Of a DNA stretch of 35,179 bases, positions 8,837-16,319 are shown piece after piece. Position 1 is the first letter of the stretch. Each line of letters begins with the position of its first letter. A model generated the notes under the pieces. The model did not search any database. It saw only the letters and a program-made list of their open reading frames with translations, and was not told where the DNA came from. The position numbers were made by a program, and so were the translations under genes. Source of the stretch: an uncultured Gammaproteobacteria bacterium (lineage in GTDB: Bacteria > Pseudomonadota > Gammaproteobacteria > Arenicellales > JAANXG01); NCBI GenBank assembly GCA_947258495.1, contig CAMYIN010000145.1, forward strand, positions 1 to 35,179, in the 5' to 3' direction.

Positions 8837-8864
8837 ATAATATACGCCAAAGCGTCGTCGTCAA
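8837..8864 (-). promoter_or_regulatory. Sigma70-like promoter for the MscS / MgtE operon
   Basis: On the minus strand, TTGACG (8859-8864) and TATTAT (8837-8842) are separated by 16 bp. Transcription would start near 8830, giving a leader of about 20 bases before the ATG at 8808. It supports that start over the upstream TTG. Confidence 0.6.
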
Positions 8865-9051
8865 ATACGGGTGGGCGCCATCGAGCTCAGACGAGCGCTG
8901 CGGAACCGCCCGGTTGATATGTGCGGTGTCGCGGACCCGGCGATCCGTTTTCTCGTTTCCCTTGTCAGGCGCGCGCTGTTCAATATCGGCGGCAGAGGAT
9001 GTTTGGCGAGCGCGCCGGCGGTGACTGGTTTCGCCGCGTCTGCGCTCGGTT

Positions 9052-9765
9052 TCAAACCGAGACCTCGTGGCAACGGTATCCCGTGACCTCGATGCCGGTG
9101 TCAGTATGGCGCAAACGCACGGCCAGCGCCTCCACGCCTTGCTGCACCACCCGCTCCAGGATCTCGCAGTATTCCGGATCGATGTCGCACGCGGGCTCGA
9201 AGGCGCGGCCCTCGGGACGATTGACGGCGAAGACCACGGCTCCTCGCCGTCCTTGCTTGACCGCTTCGAGCAGCAGCTGTAGATGCTTGCGCCCGCGTTC
9301 CGTCGCCGCATCCGGGAAGCGAACGAGATCTCCGCTCAGCAGCGTCGCGTTCTTGATCTCGACCAAGGCGTCGCGGTCCGGGCCCTGTGTCAACAACAGA
9401 TCGAGGCGCGACCGCGGGAACCCGGCAACGTGAAAACGCGGTTCCGTCGCGGTGTGCCCGTACCCGGACAGCGAACGGATACGTCCGCTGTCGATGGCTT
9501 CGGCAACGACGGCGTTGACGCGCCCGGTGTGGACGCCGACCCAGCCTCGCCCCATATCCACGCGTTCCAGCGTCCACGAGAGCTTGCGTCTTGGGTTCCC
9601 GCTGTAGCTCAACTGCACCGGCGCGCCCGGCTCCCAGCAGGTGGCCATGGAACCCGTATTCGGGCAGTGTGCCGTGATGCGGCGCCCGTCTTCCAGCTCC
9701 ACGTCGGCGAGGAAGCGCTTGTAGCGGTCGAGAATACGGCCGTTGGTCAGCGGGGGCAGGCGCAT
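9052..9765 (-). CDS. sfsA: Sugar fermentation stimulation protein SfsA homologue
   Basis: A 237-residue SfsA family protein. E. coli SfsA was linked to maltose gene expression and reported to bind DNA, but its true biochemical role is unsettled. Family signatures seen in order are RILDRYKRFLADVEL near the N-terminus, HCPNTGSM, LSGYGH, then SRLDLLL with VEIKNATL, a D...E-x-K arrangement resembling PD-(D/E)XK nucleases. FPDAATERGRKHLQ and VFAVNRPE follow. The start at the ATG at 9765 is set by alignment to the family N-terminus, since the open frame runs 37 codons further into the 3' flank of the permease gene. No strong ribosome binding site is visible. The gene is 127 bp downstream of the NodJ-like gene in the same direction and may belong to that operon. 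Confidence 0.92.
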   Translation of the reverse strand: MRLPPLTNGRILDRYKRFLADVELEDGRRITAHCPNTGSMATCWEPGAPVQLSYSGNPRRKLSWTLERVDMGRGWVGVHTGRVNAVVAEAIDSGRIRSLSGYGHTATEPRFHVAGFPRSRLDLLLTQGPDRDALVEIKNATLLSGDLVRFPDAATERGRKHLQLLLEAVKQGRRGAVVFAVNRPEGRAFEPACDIDPEYCEILERVVQQGVEALAVRLRHTDTGIEVTGYRCHEVSV

Positions 9766-9892
9766 ACGCGGAGGATCGGCAGGTGGCGTACACGACAATG
9801 CCTCGAAGCACGGGACGCGAGGCCGGAACGGTCGGCGCCATCCGACCCCGGACGGTATCGGCCGCCAGCGTTCCAAACGATGCGGTTCGCTT

Positions 9893-10675
9893 TCATACCA
9901 CCAGTCGACGACGCACCAGGATGACGGCCAGGTAATAGCTCGCCACGGCGTAAAGCAACAGCACGGCCAGATGCAGGCCTACGTTCAGCGATGCCTGATC
10001 CGCCATCAGCGGCCGCACCAGTGCCACCGCGTGCGTCAACGGCAACGCCTGCACGAAGGACTGCAGCGCTTGCGGGAGAGACTCCGTGGGATAAAAGACG
10101 CCGCACAGTATGAACATCGGTGTAATCACCAGCGTGAAATAGTAGTTGAAAAAATCGTAACTGCGGGAAAATGCGCTCATGACGATAGCCGGGCCCGCAA
10201 AACACAATCCGATCAAGAAGGCGATGGGAATGACCAACACCGCCGACCAGCTCAACACCGCGCCCAGGACTGCAGCCACCGCGAGAATGGCGCTGGCGCT
10301 AATGGTGCTCTTTGTCGCGCACCACAGCATTTCTCCGGCGATGATGTCGTCGACGTCCAGGGGCGTGGCGAGCATGGATGCGTAGGTGCGCTGCGGCACC
10401 ATGCGGGTATAGACGGAATACATGCCCTCGAAGCTGGCCGTGTTCATGGCGGAAGAGGCGACGATGCCGGAGGCGAGGAAAGTGAGGTAGGGGAGCCCCG
10501 ACATCTGGCCGATAAACATGCCCAGTCCGAATCCCAGACCGAGCAAGTAAAGAAACGGCTCGCCGAAGTTGATCAATAGACTGGGCGTGATGAGCTTTCG
10601 CCACACCAGCACGTTCCGGCGCCACACGCGGAGCGCACGCGGTCGGATTCGCGGCACATGCAGGTCCGTACTCAT
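9893..10675 (-). CDS. ABC-2 type transporter permease, NodJ-like
   Basis: Inner-membrane permease of about 260 residues with six predicted helices, the ABC-2 architecture. It begins with a cytoplasmic basic segment (RVWRRNVLVWRK), then NFGEPFLYLLGLGFGLG as the first helix region, and a conserved cytoplasmic loop MLATPLDVDDIIAGEMLW. This loop and the overall helix pattern fit the NodJ/DrrB-like branch. I chose the ATG at 10675 because it overlaps the stop of the NodI-like gene by 4 bp (ATGA); the longer frame upstream reads through the ATPase gene. Rhizobial NodIJ exports lipochitin oligosaccharides, but most NodIJ-like pairs in free-living gammaproteobacteria have no known substrate, so the nod symbol is not used. 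Confidence 0.9.
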   Translation of the reverse strand: MSTDLHVPRIRPRALRVWRRNVLVWRKLITPSLLINFGEPFLYLLGLGFGLGMFIGQMSGLPYLTFLASGIVASSAMNTASFEGMYSVYTRMVPQRTYASMLATPLDVDDIIAGEMLWCATKSTISASAILAVAAVLGAVLSWSAVLVIPIAFLIGLCFAGPAIVMSAFSRSYDFFNYYFTLVITPMFILCGVFYPTESLPQALQSFVQALPLTHAVALVRPLMADQASLNVGLHLAVLLLYAVASYYLAVILVRRRLVV

Positions 10676-11610
10676 TCCCTGAGCTCGCGCCCGGTCATGT
10701 TCAGGAACACGTCTTCCAGATTGGCGGGCCGGTGCAGAAAGCTGAGGCCCGGCAGGTTCTGCAATCGTTGGGTTAGCGGCCCGGAATCCCGAGTGTAGAA
10801 AAACAGCGTGTCCCCCACTGCTTCGGTGCGGCATTGACCGCCGTCGGCAAGTTGCCGCTGCAGCGCGGGATCGAGGTTGCGCAGTTCCACGACCTCCGGC
10901 TCCACGTACTGTCGTATCAGGTCCTGCGGCGATCCTTGGGCGATGATTTTGCCGTGGTCGATGATGAGCAGGTCATCGCAAAGGCGTTCCGCCTCTTCCA
11001 TGTAATGCGTGGTCAACAACAGGGTCTTCCCGGCCTTCTTCAGGTCGCGCAGACGGGCCCAGATCATGTGTCGGGCCTGGGGATCCAGTCCCGTAGTGGG
11101 TTCGTCGAGCACAATCAGTTCGGGATCGTTGACCAGGGCCCGGGCGATTGTAAGGCGGCGCCTCATGCCGCCGGAAAGCTGGTCAACGCGGGAATGCGCT
11201 CGATCGCTGAGATTGACGAACTCGAACAGCTCGTAAATCCGCGTCTCGATCGAATCCGCTGCAAGATCGAAGTAGCTGGCGTAGACGCGCAGGTTCTCCG
11301 CCAGGGTGAAGTCCGGATCGAGATCGTCATGTTGCGGCACGACGCCGGTGCGTCGTCGGACCCAGCTCGCGTGTTCCGGAACGCAACGACCGAAAACCAT
11401 CAGCTCTCCCGACGTCAACGGCGATTGTCCCAGAATCATGCGGATCGTGGTCGTCTTTCCGGCGCCGTTCGGGCCCAGCAGCCCTACGCATTGACCGGGC
11501 AATACGCCGAAGGCTATATCCCGCACCACCTCGGTCTCACCGAATCGTTTGGACAGGCCGACCGCTTTTATTACCGGCGGTGATGTGTTGCCGTTGTTCC
11601 CCGCTTTCAC
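10672..11610 (-). CDS. ABC transporter ATP-binding protein, NodI-like
   Basis: Cytoplasmic ATPase partner of the adjacent ABC-2 permease, 312 residues. It has Walker A GPNGAGKTTT (about 45-54), Q-loop VPQHDD, signature LSGGMRRRL (about 145), Walker B ELIVLDEPTTGLD (about 165-177) and switch histidine in LLTTHYMEEAE. An accessory C-terminal region of about 80 residues follows, typical of the NodI/DrrA/CcmA-like exporters. The start is a GTG at 11610 that overlaps the upstream phosphatase stop (GTGA), and its own stop overlaps the permease start. These paired overlaps show one tightly coupled transcript of phosphatase, ATPase and permease. Confidence 0.93.
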   Translation of the reverse strand: MKAGNNGNTSPPVIKAVGLSKRFGETEVVRDIAFGVLPGQCVGLLGPNGAGKTTTIRMILGQSPLTSGELMVFGRCVPEHASWVRRRTGVVPQHDDLDPDFTLAENLRVYASYFDLAADSIETRIYELFEFVNLSDRAHSRVDQLSGGMRRRLTIARALVNDPELIVLDEPTTGLDPQARHMIWARLRDLKKAGKTLLLTTHYMEEAERLCDDLLIIDHGKIIAQGSPQDLIRQYVEPEVVELRNLDPALQRQLADGGQCRTEAVGDTLFFYTRDSGPLTQRLQNLPGLSFLHRPANLEDVFLNMTGRELRE

Positions 11611-12131
11611 GAAGCGCCGTTCTCGATGGAGGCGTCCCGATCCAAGGTCGCTAGCCGAATGGCGTCGACGCAGGGCGCGCAGGCCCGTTGGCCGACGACG
11701 TAACTATGCGCCTCCTCCAAAACCCAACCGCGGTTCCAGCTCAGGTACGCCACCGCCACCGCCGGAGCGCGACCCACGCCCGCGGTACAATGCAGGTAGA
11801 CGCGATGACCAGCCGACAGCAGCGCCTCCAGCCGCTGCACTGCGCCGATCATTTTCTTGCGCAGATCGCCCGGGTTGAAATCTTCGATGGGCCAGCGGAC
11901 GACGACGAGATCAGACACCAGATAACGTTCATGGAGAGCGGTCCAGTCGATCCCTTGATCGGTAAAATCGACGTCGGTCTGCAAGTTCAATACCGCCGTG
12001 ATGCCCGGCCCGCGCCTGAGTCGCTCGACGTCCACCGCCGAGCGGGGGCAGTTTCCGATGAACAGTTCTGGCTGGATTCGGGTCAAATCGAGCACGACGG
12101 GATGCGGAAAACGAACGGGAAGCACGAGCAT
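11607..12131 (-). CDS. Dual-specificity phosphatase-like protein, glucan-phosphatase (SEX4/LSF)-like
   Basis: A 174-residue cysteine phosphatase. The active-site loop HCTAGVGRAP gives the HCx5R signature with all key residues. The general-acid Asp is probably in WPIEDFNPGDL. Around it, PELFIGNCPRS, ITAVLNLQTDVD and the tail CAPCVDAIRLATLD resemble plant starch phosphatases SEX4 and LSF more than typical bacterial tyrosine phosphatases. That resemblance is from memory, not alignment. The start is uncertain: the ATG at 12131 fits the domain edge, an ATG at 12236 would add 35 residues of poor-quality basic sequence, and the frame is open to 12620. It is the first gene of the NodI/NodJ-like operon. 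Possible substrates are phosphorylated glycans, proteins or inositol phosphates. Confidence 0.82.
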   Translation of the reverse strand: MLVLPVRFPHPVVLDLTRIQPELFIGNCPRSAVDVERLRRGPGITAVLNLQTDVDFTDQGIDWTALHERYLVSDLVVVRWPIEDFNPGDLRKKMIGAVQRLEALLSAGHRVYLHCTAGVGRAPAVAVAYLSWNRGWVLEEAHSYVVGQRACAPCVDAIRLATLDRDASIENGAS

Positions 12132-12521
12132 ACCAGGGATCACGGCGCCCAGGTAACCGCGGGGACGAAACGCGGGTTCGCGCCGCCCGGACGCGGGTTT
12201 GCCGTTGACGGCGCGGGAGGATGCGCCGATCCGCATTGTACGCAATGCTTCGGGCGCGGCATTCGGGAAGGGGTGTCGGTCGACGGCTTGCGGCGTCGCC
12301 GCCGGTTGCCTGTCATGGCGGAGAAATCCCGTCTGTTTCGGTACAATGGCGGCGGAATCCATGACATTGAGTGCTACGGACGTGTACCAAGCATTCGATG
12401 GCGCCTGTCGTCTCAGATCCGCCCGGTGCAGCGACACCGCAAGTGCCGCAGTTGGTCCTTCATTTGCCGGCGGGATTCGTCCGTCACAGCGAGCGACGCA
12501 ACCGACTACGAGGTAGCACAC
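12132..12521. other. Divergent intergenic region with palindrome and -10-like elements
   Basis: This stretch separates the phosphatase operon from the divergently read 73-aa gene. GCATTGTACGCAATGC (12233-12248) has two perfect 6-bp arms around TACG. On the minus strand it includes TACAAT (12235-12240), a possible -10 for the phosphatase operon, and it would block the upstream ATG at 12236 from being the start. A second TACAAT lies on the plus strand at 12342-12347. Neither has a convincing -35. Open frames crossing here look like non-coding overlap. Confidence 0.35.
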
Positions 12522-12743
12522 ATGTTTGTGAAGCAAAAAAGCAATGGTCATCTTGTGGAGATCCTGGAACTCACCGATCTTTTCAATCCGAACCACGCCC
12601 AGGTCGTCGGCCGATACCATTACGGCGAGGAGGCGCAGGACGCCGAGAAGTTCCTGAAGACCGATCTTATTTTTCTATCCGGCGAGACCCTGCCCAGATG
12701 CTGGACGGATCCGCATTACCGAGACGATGAGTGGAAACGTTGA
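12522..12743 (+). CDS. Small soluble protein of unknown function, 73 aa
   Basis: A short acidic-to-neutral protein with no signal peptide or membrane helix. It has a strong ribosome binding site, GAGGT at 12510-12514, eight bases upstream of the ATG. The same frame is open far upstream (from 11688), but that part is antisense to the phosphatase gene and is not credible. Visible features are an EILELTDLFNP segment, a HYGEEAQDAEKF segment and a C-terminal CWTDPHYRDDEW cluster with Cys, His, Asp and Trp that could bind a metal or ligand. I recall similar short proteins in other gammaproteobacteria but cannot name a family. The gene converges on the DUF3179 gene with only 20 bp between the stops. 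Confidence 0.75.
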   Translation: MFVKQKSNGHLVEILELTDLFNPNHAQVVGRYHYGEEAQDAEKFLKTDLIFLSGETLPRCWTDPHYRDDEWKR

Positions 12744-12763
12744 ACGAGACCGGGCGGCGACGA

Positions 12764-13750
12764 TCAGGGCCGAGTGGCGGACGCCTCGTAGACTTCGGAG
12801 TCGGGATAAAACGCGATCCAGGCGAACCAGAAGGCTATCGTGGAAGGAATTTCTTCGCCCTGCGCATCGAGTACCCGGCCGCTCCGGTTGCGGGCGTCGA
12901 ATTCGATCTTGAGTAAGTTTCCCGCGAAGCGATCGACCAGGACCGGGAGGGCCTTTGACAGCTCCGCGAACGGATATACCTTGGTCTTTTCCTCAACGCG
13001 AACGCCCAGTACCAGCTCCTTGGGGTGGTACCTGGTGTTGCGGTTGGCTACTGGAAACCAGACCTGCGGGCTGCTCTCGTAGCCTTCGTACGGGGTGCGG
13101 GAGTAATCGCGCGCGTACCCGGTCTCCGTGGACAGCACCAGCGTACGGGGATGACGATCTCGCCAATCCCGCCAGGTCGTATGGGCGAGCGGGAGCTGAG
13201 ACAGCTCGCTTCCCTTCATCTTGCCGCTGATCGCCTTGCGCATGATTTGCGACCAAAGCGACTCCGTCTCTCTGTCGTACAACAGCACGTCGCTGTTGTA
13301 GAGCAAACCGGAGACACCGAAGGTGCGCGTGCGGTCGTCGACTTGAGCGGAGAAAGCCATACCTGTGCCGCACAACGGACAGAAACTGACGACGACCGCC
13401 GCATCGCGGAATCGATCGTTGACGATTTCATGATAATTCATGATGCGAATAGGGTAGGCCTTGGCGATGCCGTTGAGCTGCATGCCCAGGACGCGGTCGT
13501 CGTCGGCGAGCCAGGTTGCGTCGCCCGCGGGCACGAACTTGGGGTCGTCGACCGCCGGTATGCCGTCCCGGGGAGGCCCGCCATGATGGATTTCCACCGC
13601 TGGAACCAAGGTCTCCGAAAGGTCGAAACCGTTGTCCGGCGCGGCGTAGAGTCCACCCAGTGCGAACGCCGAAAGGACGGCAACGGCGAGGTAAGACAAC
13701 GCCCGCGGCCGGCGCCGATTTGCGGATAACGTATGAGCAGGGTGCTGCAT
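12764..13750 (-). CDS. DUF3179 domain-containing secreted protein
   Basis: A 328-residue protein of unknown function in the DUF3179 family. An N-terminal hydrophobic helix (about residues 17-36, LSYLAVAVLSAFALGGLYAA) is a signal peptide or membrane anchor, so the domain is probably periplasmic. Family hallmarks are AYPIRIMNYHEIVND, SFCPLCGTGMAF (a CxxC pair, about residues 125-135), a YNSDVLLYDRETESLWSQ segment, and a C-terminal FWFAWIAFYPDSEVYE. The Cys pair and conserved Asp/His residues suggest metal or redox chemistry, but no activity has been settled to my knowledge. The ATG at 13750 has a weak AGGG ribosome site. No operon partner is apparent. Confidence 0.92.
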   Translation of the reverse strand: MQHPAHTLSANRRRPRALSYLAVAVLSAFALGGLYAAPDNGFDLSETLVPAVEIHHGGPPRDGIPAVDDPKFVPAGDATWLADDDRVLGMQLNGIAKAYPIRIMNYHEIVNDRFRDAAVVVSFCPLCGTGMAFSAQVDDRTRTFGVSGLLYNSDVLLYDRETESLWSQIMRKAISGKMKGSELSQLPLAHTTWRDWRDRHPRTLVLSTETGYARDYSRTPYEGYESSPQVWFPVANRNTRYHPKELVLGVRVEEKTKVYPFAELSKALPVLVDRFAGNLLKIEFDARNRSGRVLDAQGEEIPSTIAFWFAWIAFYPDSEVYEASATRP

Positions 13751-13918
13751 ACCCTACTTAGACCCCGGATGCGGAAACAATCTTACCGGTGGCGTGAATC
13801 GAACTGTCCGTGTCGCATGAGGAGGCGGCCATAGCCACCGATCTAAAAGTGCACCCATGTTCTTTCCAGCTGCGACGCGGTAACATGGAAACGTCACCAA
13901 TAAGAAACGAACCAGAAT

Positions 13919-14116
13919 ATGCCCCACTTGTTCTTGGTGCTATTTCTTGCCGGCTTCGTCATGACTCAGGTCGTGGATTACGTCGGAATTTATTATCTTG
14001 AGACCGCCGGTTTCATGGTCATGGGGGTGTCGGCGGTTTTGTATTTTCTAGCGCTCGTAATCAGAGGTTTGCGCAAGCGCTCCGCGGCCGGTGAGTCCGA
14101 TGGACCGCAGCAATAG
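13919..14116 (+). CDS. Small membrane protein, 65 aa, unknown function
   Basis: Two hydrophobic helices are predicted (about residues 3-24 and 29-49), followed by a basic then polar tail (RGLRKRSAAGESDGPQQ). The positive charge after the second helix fits a cytoplasmic C-terminus. The ribosome binding site is weak (AAGAAACG upstream of the ATG), which lowers confidence. It lies 99 bp upstream of the membrane-anchored redox protein in the same direction and could be co-transcribed with it. I do not recognise a family. Confidence 0.55.
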   Translation: MPHLFLVLFLAGFVMTQVVDYVGIYYLETAGFMVMGVSAVLYFLALVIRGLRKRSAAGESDGPQQ

Positions 14117-14215
14117 GCGGTAAGTACGGCCGGCGGATGATCGAGAGCGGTTCCGCGTATATCCGATGGAGCGTGCACGCGAGAACGGTCTATCCTTATG
14201 GAGGGAGGGTTCAAT

Positions 14216-14593
14216 ATGTTCTGGCACGGCCGCATTTCGCTGAGCAACATCCTCGCGCTGGCCGTTGTCGCGCTCGGCGCATATTACGCCTGGACACAGG
14301 GCTGGCTGGATCCCTCGTCGCAGAATTATTCCGCGCACGACGAAATTATCGTCTACGTCTCCAATCGCTGCGGCACGCCGTGCACGCGGCTGGTACGCGA
14401 ACTGGAAGCAGACGACGTCGACGTGCAAGTGCGCAACGTCGACGAAGATTCGGGGGTGGCCGAGGAACTGAGAGCCAAACTGGATGATATTGGCTTTCAC
14501 CAAAGCATATATCGCCTGCCCGTGGTGGACGTTTACGGCGAGGTGCTCCCGGTGCCGTCCATCCGCGACGTCAGGGACCGCATCGGCGACTGA
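14216..14593 (+). CDS. Membrane-anchored thioredoxin/glutaredoxin-like protein with CxxxC motif
   Basis: A 125-residue protein with one N-terminal membrane helix (about residues 8-26, LSNILALAVVALGAYYAW) and then a small alpha/beta domain. The domain has a beta strand EIIVYVSN, a cysteine motif RCGTPCTRL, and the cis-proline strand RLPVVDVYGEVLPVPS, the glutaredoxin/thioredoxin-fold pattern. The cysteines are spaced CxxxC (Cys-Gly-Thr-Pro-Cys) instead of the usual CxxC. The helix placement and Gly/Pro content suggest redox or metal binding on the periplasmic or cytoplasmic face; topology cannot be fixed. The ATG at 14216 is chosen because GGAGGG lies 6 bases upstream; an ATG at 14198 would disrupt that site. 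A hairpin terminator candidate overlaps its stop. Confidence 0.75.
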   Translation: MFWHGRISLSNILALAVVALGAYYAWTQGWLDPSSQNYSAHDEIIVYVSNRCGTPCTRLVRELEADDVDVQVRNVDEDSGVAEELRAKLDDIGFHQSIYRLPVVDVYGEVLPVPSIRDVRDRIGD

Positions 14594-14613
14594 GGCGATC
14601 GCCGATTTCCTTG
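14582..14613 (+). terminator. Candidate hairpin terminator after the redox-protein gene
   Basis: ATCGGCGA (14582-14589) pairs perfectly with TCGCCGAT (14599-14606) across a 9-base loop that contains the stop codon, and is followed by TTCCTTGT. The tail is only partly T-rich, so it is a weak intrinsic terminator. It separates this gene from the convergent PA2778-type gene, whose stop is at 14743. Confidence 0.45.
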
Positions 14614-14742
14614 TCTGCCGTCACGAAAACCGGCACCGCGCAGGCCGTCAGCCGCATCTGTGCGCCACCACCGTACGGTCTTCCAGGGACAACACGAACT
14701 CGACCTCAGCGCTGCCGGGATCCGTCCGGCGACGCGAAATTC

Positions 14743-15705
14743 CTACGGCCTGCAGAGGGGATGCGGGGTAACGTCTGTATGTTGAGCAATCGTTCGGGCG
14801 GTATCGTGCAGTGCGCGCGCGTACACATCGGCGCCATCGCTGCTGAGCGCAAGCTGCAGTTGCTGGCGCGCGGCCTCCATACAATGCAGCCGGGCATAGG
14901 CGAGGGCCAGATTGTTTCTGGCTGGTACGTAACGCGGCTGGACGGTCAGCAGTTGCTGGTAAACACGAATCGCCTGCTCCGGTCTCGCAAGTGCAAGATA
15001 CGCGTTGCCCAGCCCAAGTAACGCCACCGGGTCCTGGGGCCACAGCTGGAGAAATCCGGCGAAGGCTTTCGCCGACAATGCGTGGTCGGCGCTTGCCTGC
15101 AGGTCAACGATGGCCTGAAGCAGGCGGCGGCGCTCCGGTTCCGCAGGGACCTCGTCAGGCCGGAGCGCTACGAAGGCCCAGTTTGCAGCCAAGTTCCAGG
15201 ACCGAAGGAATTCCGCCACCGGTATGGCCAGCCGTTCCGTCGTGCCCGACCGCAACAGCACGGCGCCGGCTTCGGAGTCGACGCCAACCACCACGGCATA
15301 GTGCCAGACGGGCAGGCGCGCCAGGGCGAGATTCTGCATCACCAGCACCGGGCGCCCGGCGAGCAATTCGGCGACGATGGCGCTCAAGCGTGGTGCGATG
15401 ACGTATGCCAAACGACCATGTCGTCGCGCGGCGGCAAGAAGCTCCACCTGAAAACTGCCTTTTTTCGCGGGTACGTAGACGTCGCCTATGAGCTCCGCGG
15501 GCGTAGTCCGCACACCGGAATATCGCAATACGGTGGCAAGGGCCGCCGGTCCGCAGTGGTATTTGGATTGAGGGAAGAACGGCGTATGCGCAAGCTCGAC
15601 GTTGGCATCAGTGGATTCATCCCGCACCGGATTCCCGGCGCAGCCCTGCAGCAGCGCCGCCAGGGCCAAGCCTCTTAAGATTGCACGACGGCGACGGCAA
15701 CGCAT
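14743..15705 (-). CDS. PA2778-type lipoprotein with C39-like cysteine peptidase domain and TPR repeats
   Basis: A 320-residue protein. A lipobox (LALAALLQGC, Cys22) marks a lipoprotein that is exported and lipid-anchored. The next domain (about 40-190) is a papain-like C39-type peptidase: Cys51 in YHCGPAALAT and His135 in VWHYAVVVG are the expected catalytic pair. The third residue of the triad is not obvious. The C-terminal part (about 200-300) has TPR-like repeats, for example PVALLGLGNAYLALARPEQAI. These proteins pair with PA2779-type genes in many gammaproteobacteria. Here its start overlaps the PA2779-type stop by one base (TGATG), so the two are coupled. Function is unknown; peptide processing or binding at the envelope is the likely theme. 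Confidence 0.9.
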   Translation of the reverse strand: MRCRRRRAILRGLALAALLQGCAGNPVRDESTDANVELAHTPFFPQSKYHCGPAALATVLRYSGVRTTPAELIGDVYVPAKKGSFQVELLAAARRHGRLAYVIAPRLSAIVAELLAGRPVLVMQNLALARLPVWHYAVVVGVDSEAGAVLLRSGTTERLAIPVAEFLRSWNLAANWAFVALRPDEVPAEPERRRLLQAIVDLQASADHALSAKAFAGFLQLWPQDPVALLGLGNAYLALARPEQAIRVYQQLLTVQPRYVPARNNLALAYARLHCMEAARQQLQLALSSDGADVYARALHDTARTIAQHTDVTPHPLCRP

Positions 15706-16085
15706 CAGAATCTATTGAAGATGTCGACGACACCCACCAGCTCCAGAATCAGCAGGACTACGAAGGTGATGCCTACGACCTCGAGGAGACCGGCCGCCGC
15801 CGGTGGCAGTGCGTCGATGCTGCGCGCCAACTGCTGGATCTCTTCGTTGGTCAGGTCCCGGATGCGCCGCTCGGCGGTTGCCGGATTTACGCCCCAGGCT
15901 ATCAGCCTTCGAGTCACGGATGCTTCGACGGCGACTCTATCGAGTGGCGTTATCGCCGCGGAGACCGCTTCGTTGTGCAACGCGTCGCCCGCGCCGATGA
16001 TTGCGGCGCCGGCGGGCGTCGCCGCGCCGACGACGGCCAGATCGACGATCAGCAGCCAGGCCAAGGTTCGTCTCAGGATTCGCAT
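15705..16085 (-). CDS. PA2779-family small membrane protein
   Basis: A 126-residue protein. The N-terminus (about residues 8-28) is a signal peptide or membrane helix ending ATPAGAA. The middle carries DRVAVEASVTRRLIAWGVNPATAERRIRDLTNEEIQQLA, a helical segment conserved in the PA2779 family. The C-terminus (about 100-121) is a second hydrophobic helix (VGITFVVLLILELVGVVDIF). It sits directly upstream of the PA2778-type peptidase and is overlapped with it by one base. The start at 16085 has GGAG six bases upstream. A partnership as membrane anchor or substrate of the peptidase is inferred from the pairing only. Confidence 0.9.
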   Translation of the reverse strand: MRILRRTLAWLLIVDLAVVGAATPAGAAIIGAGDALHNEAVSAAITPLDRVAVEASVTRRLIAWGVNPATAERRIRDLTNEEIQQLARSIDALPPAAAGLLEVVGITFVVLLILELVGVVDIFNRF

Positions 16086-16319
16086 GGTTGACTCCGCACG
16101 GTAGGGATTGACGATGGCTCAATCGTGCGTTTATTCCAGCAGGAGGTCAAATTCTGCGCGATAAAGGGTAGCGGCGCTCTACACCGCGGGCGCAAGCCCG
16201 ATTTATGCCAATCGCGGTTCTTTGACGGCAGGCCCGTGCCGCGCCTGCGGCGGTCGATGGATATCAAGAACGGGATTTTTAGTACACTGGGCGTTTGCAA
16301 CTGACACGAGACGTGCGCG

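Noticed and set aside
8861-9073. 70-codon minus-strand frame between sfsA and the MscS-like gene
   Set aside because: No ribosome site and low-complexity basic composition; it also overlaps the promoter of the MscS operon.
16188-16200. GGGC-GCAA-GCCC hairpin upstream of the LOG-family gene
   Set aside because: Four to five base-pair stem with no gene ending there in the right direction; no terminator function supported.
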